From an uncultured Oscillospiraceae bacterium (GTDB taxonomy: Bacteria; Bacillota; Clostridia; Oscillospirales; Ruminococcaceae): a stretch of 8,682 nucleotides of DNA. Below the pieces are notes generated by a model, which worked only from the letters and a program-made list of their open reading frames with translations, made no database searches and was not told where the DNA came from. Below, piece by piece: positions 5,262 to 8,682 of this stretch; the first letter of the stretch is position 1; each line of letters opens with the position of its first letter. The DNA is taken from contig USBC01000069.1 of NCBI GenBank assembly GCA_900552845.1, forward strand, positions 1-8,682. Reading direction: 5' to 3'. The position numbers were made by a program, and so were the translations under genes.

Positions 5262-5702
5262 ATGGAAACGAAGGATATCATTTATCAACTGAGAACCGAA
5301 AAAGGACTTTCGCAGGAGGAGCTGGCGAAAAAGGTTTTTGTGACCCGCCAAGCGGTCTCTCGGTGGGAGACAGGCGAAACGGTGCCCAATACCGAGACGC
5401 TGAAGCTGCTTTCACGGGAGCTTGACGCTTCCATCAATACGCTGTTGGGTGCGCCGCGGCAGCTTTTCTGCCAGTGCTGCGGCATGCCGTTGGAAGACGG
5501 CATCATCAGCCGGGAGCCGGACGGCAGCTGGAATGAGGATTATTGTAAGTGGTGCTACTCAGATGGGGCGTTTGTTTATCACAGTAAGGAAACACTGCTG
5601 GATTTTTTGCTGGCGCATATGCCCAACCCCGAAGACATTGATGAAGTGGAACGCCGGGCGCAGTATGATGCCTATCTTTCGCAGCTGAAGCACTGGAAAT
5701 AA
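5262..5702 (+). CDS. XRE-family transcriptional regulator with C-terminal zinc ribbon
   Basis: The start at ATG 5262 is fixed by a near-perfect anti-16S match AAGGAGGTG (5246-5254), 7 bp upstream; the frame stays open back to 5205 but that region holds the promoter. The protein has 146 residues. Residues 5-60 are a Cro/C1-type helix-turn-helix: IIYQLRTEKGLSQEELAKKV, then VTRQAVSRWETGETVPNTET (27-46), with the recognition helix around QAVSRWE. Residues 69-106 match the putative zinc ribbon domain Pfam PF12674: FCQCCGMPL (C70, C73), then EPDGSWNEDYCKWCYSDGAF (85-104, C95, C98), a four-cysteine site with an extra C72. The C-terminal 40 residues are helical and charged. It should bind DNA as a dimer with zinc for fold or sensing. 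Its target is unknown; autoregulation or control of galM is possible from position only. It ends 7 bp before the bidirectional terminator. Confidence 0.9.
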   Translation: METKDIIYQLRTEKGLSQEELAKKVFVTRQAVSRWETGETVPNTETLKLLSRELDASINTLLGAPRQLFCQCCGMPLEDGIISREPDGSWNEDYCKWCYSDGAFVYHSKETLLDFLLAHMPNPEDIDEVERRAQYDAYLSQLKHWK

Positions 5703-5709
5703 ACCGAAT

Positions 5710-5754
5710 AAAATTCGCTCTCTGTACGGTGCTGGTACAGAGAGCGAATTTTTT
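5710..5754. terminator. Bidirectional intrinsic terminator between convergent genes
   Basis: A perfect 18-bp stem (5710-5727 with 5735-5752) encloses the loop GGTGCTG. T runs lie on the right side for plus-strand transcripts (5749-5754) and, more weakly, beyond the left side for minus-strand transcripts. It begins 7 bp after the regulator stop and ends 6 bp from the phosphatase stop, so it serves both genes. Confidence 0.92.
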
Positions 5755-5760
5755 ATGAAA

Positions 5761-6552
5761 TTAAAGCAGGGGTGCCATCGCACCAAGGGAGGGAAATACC
5801 GCATCGGGGGTAAAGCTGCTTTCCGTCAGCATTTCCGGGGTGGTCTCGCCGGTCATGACCAAAATACCGCAGGCGCCGTTTTTCGTGCCGCATGCCACAT
5901 CGGTGTAAAGGCGGTCGCCCACGAAAGCGATTGCCTCCCGCGGCAAACCGCTTGCCGCCTCCACCAGCTCCACCGTTTCGGGGGCGGGCTTGCCGAGGGC
6001 GCGGGGCGTAAAGCCTGTGCTGGCGGTAATGGCGGCACAGATCGCACCGCAATCGGGGATCGGCTCTGCCTCGGTGGGGCAGTTGATATCGGGGTGGGTG
6101 GCTAAAAAGCGGGCGCCGCGCCGCAGGTAGATACACGCCTTTTCCAGCCGCTCATAGGTCAGTGCCTTATCAAAGCCCACCACAACAAGATCGGGCTGCT
6201 CCTCGGTCAGCGGAATACCGGCTTCAAGGAAGCTCTGCCGCAGGGCAGGCACCCCCAACAGATAGACGCTTTGACCGGCGCGGTGTGTTTGCAGGTAGTG
6301 CAGCGTTACATCTCCGGCAGTCAGAATATCTGCGCGGGTGACGGGAATACCCATGCGGGTAAGGCGCTCCACATATTCCAGCGGGCTGCGGCTGGTATTG
6401 TTGGTGAAAAATAAAATCCGCCGCCCTTTTTCCTTTGCCGAAGCAATAAAATCGGCGGCACCCTCCAGCAGACGGTCACCCAGATAAACGGTGCCGTCCA
6501 AATCCAGCACGAACAGCCGGATTTTTTGCAGCAGCGAACAGTTTTGCTCCAT
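5761..6552 (-). CDS. HAD-superfamily subfamily IIA phosphatase (NagD/pNPPase-like)
   Basis: The start at 6552 was chosen because GGAGG (plus-strand 6560-6564) lies 7 bp upstream; the frame is open to 6651 but that stretch contains the promoter. The product has 263 residues, normal for the family. HAD motifs are in order: motif I FVLDLDGTVYLG (14-25, nucleophile D17 and acid/base D19), motif II LFFTNNTS (47-54, T50), motif III lysine in ALGKPAPE (185-192, K188) and motif IV FVGDRLYTD (210-218, D213 and D218). The C2-type cap lies between motifs II and III and carries LVVVGFDKALTYERL (122-136), ATHPDINCPTE (151-161) and PDCGAICAAI (166-175). Members dephosphorylate small phosphorylated metabolites, often glycerol phosphate, phosphoglycolate, sugar phosphates or nucleotides; the substrate cannot be read from sequence. 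It is a single gene, divergent from the 99-residue orphan at 6698. Confidence 0.93.
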   Translation of the reverse strand: MEQNCSLLQKIRLFVLDLDGTVYLGDRLLEGAADFIASAKEKGRRILFFTNNTSRSPLEYVERLTRMGIPVTRADILTAGDVTLHYLQTHRAGQSVYLLGVPALRQSFLEAGIPLTEEQPDLVVVGFDKALTYERLEKACIYLRRGARFLATHPDINCPTEAEPIPDCGAICAAITASTGFTPRALGKPAPETVELVEAASGLPREAIAFVGDRLYTDVACGTKNGACGILVMTGETTPEMLTESSFTPDAVFPSLGAMAPLL

Positions 6553-6594
6553 TTTGCTTCCTCCACCGGTCTTTACCGAAGAAATTTCCACATA

Positions 6595-6623
6595 AATATA
6601 GCATATCTGTCCCGGAGTGTCCA
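6595..6623 (-). promoter_or_regulatory. Promoter of the HAD phosphatase gene
   Basis: Read on the minus strand, TGGACA (6623-6618) is followed after 17 bp by TATATT (6600-6595), with TGC immediately before it as an extended -10. The leader to the ATG at 6552 is about 40 nt. Confidence 0.6.
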
Positions 6624-6652
6624 TCAAAGTACGGATTATGGGACAAGGCATC

Positions 6653-6661
6653 TGCTATGAT
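6653..6661 (+). promoter_or_regulatory. Extended -10 promoter of the 99-residue orphan gene
   Basis: TGC followed by TATGAT (6656-6661) fits an extended -10 box. No good -35 is seen at 16-18 bp. It is about 30 bp from the divergent phosphatase promoter, so a regulator bound between them could affect both. Confidence 0.45.
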
Positions 6662-6697
6662 AAAACCGGAATCAAAAGACAACAGGGAGGAATCACC

Positions 6698-6997
6698 ATG
6701 ACAGAGCAGCTTATGACCATTACGGGACTGGAATTCACCGAGAACGGACGCATCATAGCACGCGGTACAGTGATCCGCGAGGGAGAATATGACCTGCCTG
6801 CGCTGTTGGCGGCGGGCGGTGCGCAGATGGGTGCCCTGCGCCCGATGAACGGCTGCCCGACGGGGCGGGCAGAGGCAAAGCTTGCCGGTCGTGCAGTCTC
6901 GGCAGTGTTCTTCGGGGAGCGCTTCCTGCTGGCGGCAGAGGACGCACCGAAAACCGATTGGCTCACATCTCTGCGGCGGCTGGTGGCTGCGCGGTGA
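6698..6997 (+). CDS. Hypothetical 99-residue protein
   Basis: ATG 6698 follows GGGAGG (6685-6690) by 7 bp, and an extended -10 lies 36 bp upstream of the start, which supports a real gene. The protein starts MTEQLMTITGLEFTENG and looks like alternating short strands (5-30) followed by an Ala/Gly-rich middle and an amphipathic C-terminal helix (about 84-99) rich in Leu and Arg. It has one cysteine (C53), no signal peptide and no membrane segment. I do not recognise a domain. It is alone on its strand, divergent from the phosphatase and convergent with the DUF3784-like gene, with only 41 bp and no clear terminator between the two stops. Confidence 0.65.
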   Translation: MTEQLMTITGLEFTENGRIIARGTVIREGEYDLPALLAAGGAQMGALRPMNGCPTGRAEAKLAGRAVSAVFFGERFLLAAEDAPKTDWLTSLRRLVAAR

Positions 6998-7038
6998 GGC
7001 AGTAGGGCACTCCATGATGCAGACGGGTTGACTGCAAG

Positions 7039-7353
7039 CTATTGTTCTCTTTTATGCCGGTCTATAAGCAGCAGAATAAACAGGATAAGCCATATTCCCC
7101 ACGCAATCAGACAGCCAATTCCCGGATACCGGCAATCTATGCCAATCCCAATGAGAAATGGGATCGACATGTACATCATTCTTTTTCCATATGCTTTACA
7201 CATGGCGTTTTCGTCATATTTTCGGCGCTCATCTGCGGATCTCATATTGTAGCCGGTCAAGTAATCGGCTGCTTTTCCGCCGGATTTATAAAACCCCATG
7301 CCGAATAAAAGCATAATCGCCGCCATGCAAAAATCAAAAATGATATAAAACAT
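7039..7353 (-). CDS. DUF3784-like small membrane protein
   Basis: This 104-residue protein has predicted membrane helices at about 2-22, 58-73 and 77-97. Between the first two helices is the signature YLTGYNMRSADERRKYDENA (31-50), then MCKAYGKRM (51-59). It matches the pattern of DUF3784 (Pfam PF12650), in which a GYN motif precedes an acidic KYDE stretch and Cys. Nothing is established about the function of the family. The start codon at 7353 is only 3 bp beyond the stop of cysE on the same strand, and its ribosome site (GGAAG) lies inside the end of cysE, so it is co-transcribed and probably translationally coupled. Its Met-rich helices and lower GC content make it look different from cysE. 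No terminator was found after it. Confidence 0.8.
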   Translation of the reverse strand: MFYIIFDFCMAAIMLLFGMGFYKSGGKAADYLTGYNMRSADERRKYDENAMCKAYGKRMMYMSIPFLIGIGIDCRYPGIGCLIAWGIWLILFILLLIDRHKREQ

Positions 7354-7356
7354 CGG

Positions 7357-8019
7357 CTATTCTTCCTTTTCCTTTTCCAGCTCGGCCTCCAGCGCCTGCA
7401 GCCGCTTCTCCAGCGCAGCGATCTGCCGGTGCGCACGGGTCAGCTCCTGCTGAATGGGATCCGGAATATGCACGTGATCCAGCCGCTCATTTTCCAGCCG
7501 GACATTGCTGACCCGCACTACCCGCGCCGGTACGCCCACAGCGGTGCTGTCCGCATCAATGGAATGGAGCAGTACGGCGTTGGCGGCGATCTTGCAGTTG
7601 TCGCCTACCCGCACGGGGCCCAGCACCTTGGCGCCGCAGCCCACCATGACATTGCGTCCCAGCGTGGGGTGGCGCTTGCCGGTATCCTTGCCGGTGCCGC
7701 CCAATGTAACACCTTGATACAGCGTGCAGCCGTCGCCCACCTCGGCGGTTTCCCCGATGACGATACCGGAGCCATGATCAATAAAAACGCTGTGCCCGAT
7801 GACGGCGCCGGGGTGGATCTCAATACCGGTGAAAAAACGAGTGAGCTGGCTGATGAGCCTCGCCAAAAAGAAACAGCGATGCCGGTACAGCCAGTGTGCC
7901 GGGCGGTGCCAGAACAAGGCGTGTACGCCGGCATACACCAGCAGTATTTCAAAGCCGGAACGGGCAGCGGGGTCGCGTTGGCGCACCGCCGCAATGTCCT
8001 CCCGAATGCGTTTGCACAT
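7357..8019 (-). CDS. cysE: Serine O-acetyltransferase
   Basis: The start at 8019 (MCKRIRED) has GGGAGG (plus-strand 8027-8032) 7 bp upstream; the frame continues to 8049 but earlier ATGs lack such a site. The 220-residue enzyme transfers acetyl from acetyl-CoA to L-serine, the first committed step to cysteine, in the cytoplasm. It is the short Bacillus-type form without the long N-terminal domain of E. coli CysE. A helical region (1-60) precedes a left-handed beta-helix of hexapeptide repeats: GIEIHPGAVIGHSVFIDHG (65-83, catalytic pair E67/H82), GIVIGETAEVGDGCTLYQG (85-103), VTLGGTGKDTGKRHPTLG (104-121) and AVGVPARVV (160-168). The last 28 residues (193-220) form a charged Leu/Glu/Lys coiled coil, in the region where other forms carry the cysteine-feedback tail. 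No cysK is adjacent. It leads an operon with the DUF3784-like gene, behind the promoter at 8061-8089. Confidence 0.94.
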   Translation of the reverse strand: MCKRIREDIAAVRQRDPAARSGFEILLVYAGVHALFWHRPAHWLYRHRCFFLARLISQLTRFFTGIEIHPGAVIGHSVFIDHGSGIVIGETAEVGDGCTLYQGVTLGGTGKDTGKRHPTLGRNVMVGCGAKVLGPVRVGDNCKIAANAVLLHSIDADSTAVGVPARVVRVSNVRLENERLDHVHIPDPIQQELTRAHRQIAALEKRLQALEAELEKEKEE

Positions 8020-8060
8020 AAAAAGACCTCCCATGTGGAGTAAACACACACCACTCTAAA

Positions 8061-8089
8061 AAAATACCATAAATCGCCCTTTTATGCAA
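8061..8089 (-). promoter_or_regulatory. Promoter of the cysE operon
   Basis: On the minus strand TTGCAT (8089-8084) is followed after 17 bp by TATTTT (8066-8061), with TGG before the -10 as an extended motif. The inverted repeat at 8074-8096 covers the -35 and half of the spacer. Confidence 0.6.
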
Positions 8090-8096
8090 GGGGCGA
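8074..8096. repeat. Inverted repeat over the cysE promoter, possible operator
   Basis: TCGCCC (8074-8079) is the exact complement of GGGCGA (8091-8096), with an 11-base centre that contains the -35 box of the cysE promoter; two more A-T pairs can be added with one bulge. A repressor binding here would block the promoter. It lies upstream of the predicted cysE transcript, so it is not a leader structure of that gene. Confidence 0.45.
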
Positions 8097-8236
8097 CGGA
8101 CGCACGGGGCACAGCGCATTCACGGAATATCCTATTGCGGCAACGGCAAAAATGTGCGCGACGCCGACCGCCGCGGATTGAGAGAAAGCATTGGAAATGC
8201 ACGGAAAACAAAAAATGACCAAAAGGAGAGGAATGC

Positions 8237-8500
8237 ATGGGGCTTTTCGACTTTGACGGTGACGGAAAGATCACCCCGTGGGAGGACTTTCTGGAATACA
8301 GCTTATTCGAGGAATACGCAAACGACGGGACGGGGGAGCCGGGGATCGGACTTTTTGCCGATGACCACAAGGACGACTGGCGGGACGACTGCGAGGACGG
8401 CTCCGAGTACGACATTGACCCATGGAGCTACGATACCCTTGAGGAGTACGAGGACGCGCTGGAAGACGCGCGGCTGCGGCAGCTGTCGGACGGGCTGTAA
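8237..8500 (+). CDS. Small, very acidic protein with one EF-hand-like calcium loop
   Basis: ATG 8237 follows AAAGGAGAGG (8222-8231) closely, a good ribosome site. The 87-residue product opens MGLF and goes straight into a canonical 12-residue EF-hand loop, DFDGDGKITPWE (5-16): Asp at positions 1, 3 and 5, Gly at 6, Ile at 8 and Glu at 12. A helix (15-27) follows it. The entering helix of a normal EF-hand is missing, as in dockerin-like or orphan EF loops. The remainder is dominated by Asp and Glu (29 acidic residues in all, 5 Lys/Arg), with a DDHKDDWRDDCEDG stretch (42-55) and a final helix (67-83). No signal peptide or membrane segment is visible, so it is probably cytoplasmic. Calcium binding is inferred from the loop only. 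It is divergent from the cysE operon and has no obvious partner. The 138-bp gap before it showed no clear promoter. Confidence 0.8.
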   Translation: MGLFDFDGDGKITPWEDFLEYSLFEEYANDGTGEPGIGLFADDHKDDWRDDCEDGSEYDIDPWSYDTLEEYEDALEDARLRQLSDGL

Positions 8501-8524
8501 AAGAACGAGAATGCCAAAAACGGG

Positions 8525-8564
8525 TGCGCCGGATAGAAGAACGGACAAAGAGAGAACCGGCGCA
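8525..8564 (+). other. Inverted repeat downstream of the EF-hand gene
   Basis: TGCGCCGG (8525-8532) is the exact complement of CCGGCGCA (8557-8564), with a 24-base loop, 25 bp after the stop. No T run follows, so it is not a standard terminator. Confidence 0.35.
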
Positions 8565-8609
8565 ATGGGCGGGAGGGAGCATAATCCACAAGCAGCACGA
8601 CCGCAGACC

Positions 8610-8649
8610 GCTCGGGCTTCGCCCGAGCCGTCAACGGGCGTAACCGCCC
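8610..8649. repeat. GC-rich hairpin pair in the gene-free tail, similar in style to the cloverleaf modules
   Basis: GCTCGGGC (8610-8617) pairs perfectly with GCCCGAGC (8621-8628) around a TTC loop, matching the 8-bp, 3-base-loop design of the cloverleaf hairpins. A second, weaker hairpin (GGGCG 8636-8640 with CGCCC 8645-8649) follows. GCAGACCG just before it (8604-8611) is also found, inverted, in the middle hairpin of element 2. No complete outer stem is visible. The rest of 8501-8682 holds no convincing gene and turns A/T-rich at the end. Confidence 0.4.
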
Positions 8650-8682
8650 AGTGCAGAACCCCATAAGATTAAATTAAATAAC

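Noticed and set aside
6553..6651. Upstream extension of the HAD phosphatase by 33 residues
   Set aside because: It would include the minus-strand promoter; GGAGG before 6552 and the family's usual length favour the shorter form.
8020..8049. Ten-residue extension of cysE
   Set aside because: GGGAGG sits within this extension at the right distance from the ATG at 8019.

Overview
The window looks like chromosomal DNA from a gut-type, moderately GC-rich member of the Clostridia (Bacillota). The basis is indirect: near-perfect GGAGG-type ribosome sites before almost every gene, sigma-A style promoters, intrinsic terminators, and families typical of that class (a DUF3343-like protein, a DUF3784-like membrane protein, an XRE regulator with a zinc ribbon). 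No rRNA, tRNA, CRISPR array, transposase gene or phage gene was seen.

Left part (1 to about 1958): the end of an unidentified gene, a four-helix membrane protein with a Cys/His cluster (92-1114) and its terminator, then a PTS EIIC-type permease gene (1314) that loses homology at residue 215 and is broken. These genes prefer ATA for isoleucine (16 of 24 Ile codons in the first, 7 of 14 in the second, counted by hand). The deaminase gene further right uses ATA about once in 32. The change falls at a highly structured palindromic element (1945-2025), so this is either a real recombination or transfer junction or an assembly join at a repeat.

Middle part (2060-5754): a small DUF3343-like gene with its own promoter; a promoter, possible short RNA and very strong terminator; a CodA-like amidohydrolase (2593-3831); a second structured palindromic element (3924-4007); then galM (4130-5188) and an XRE/zinc-ribbon regulator (5262-5702), each behind its own recognisable promoter. 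An 18-bp bidirectional terminator (5710-5754) separates the regulator from the convergent HAD phosphatase.

Right part (5761-8682): a HAD-IIA phosphatase on the minus strand, divergent from a 99-residue orphan; a minus-strand operon of cysE followed 3 bp later by a DUF3784-like gene, with an inverted repeat over the operon promoter; a very acidic 87-residue protein with one canonical EF-hand loop; and a gene-free tail with GC-rich hairpins. The genes are mostly single transcription units for unrelated housekeeping or metabolic tasks; no multi-gene pathway is evident.

The most notable observation is the pair of elements at 1945-2025 and 3924-4007. Each folds into an exact cloverleaf: one outer stem (11 or 13 bp) enclosing three perfect 8-9 bp hairpins, with no unpaired base at the four-way junction. 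The two share short modules but in different positions. I do not recognise a named repeat family with this architecture.
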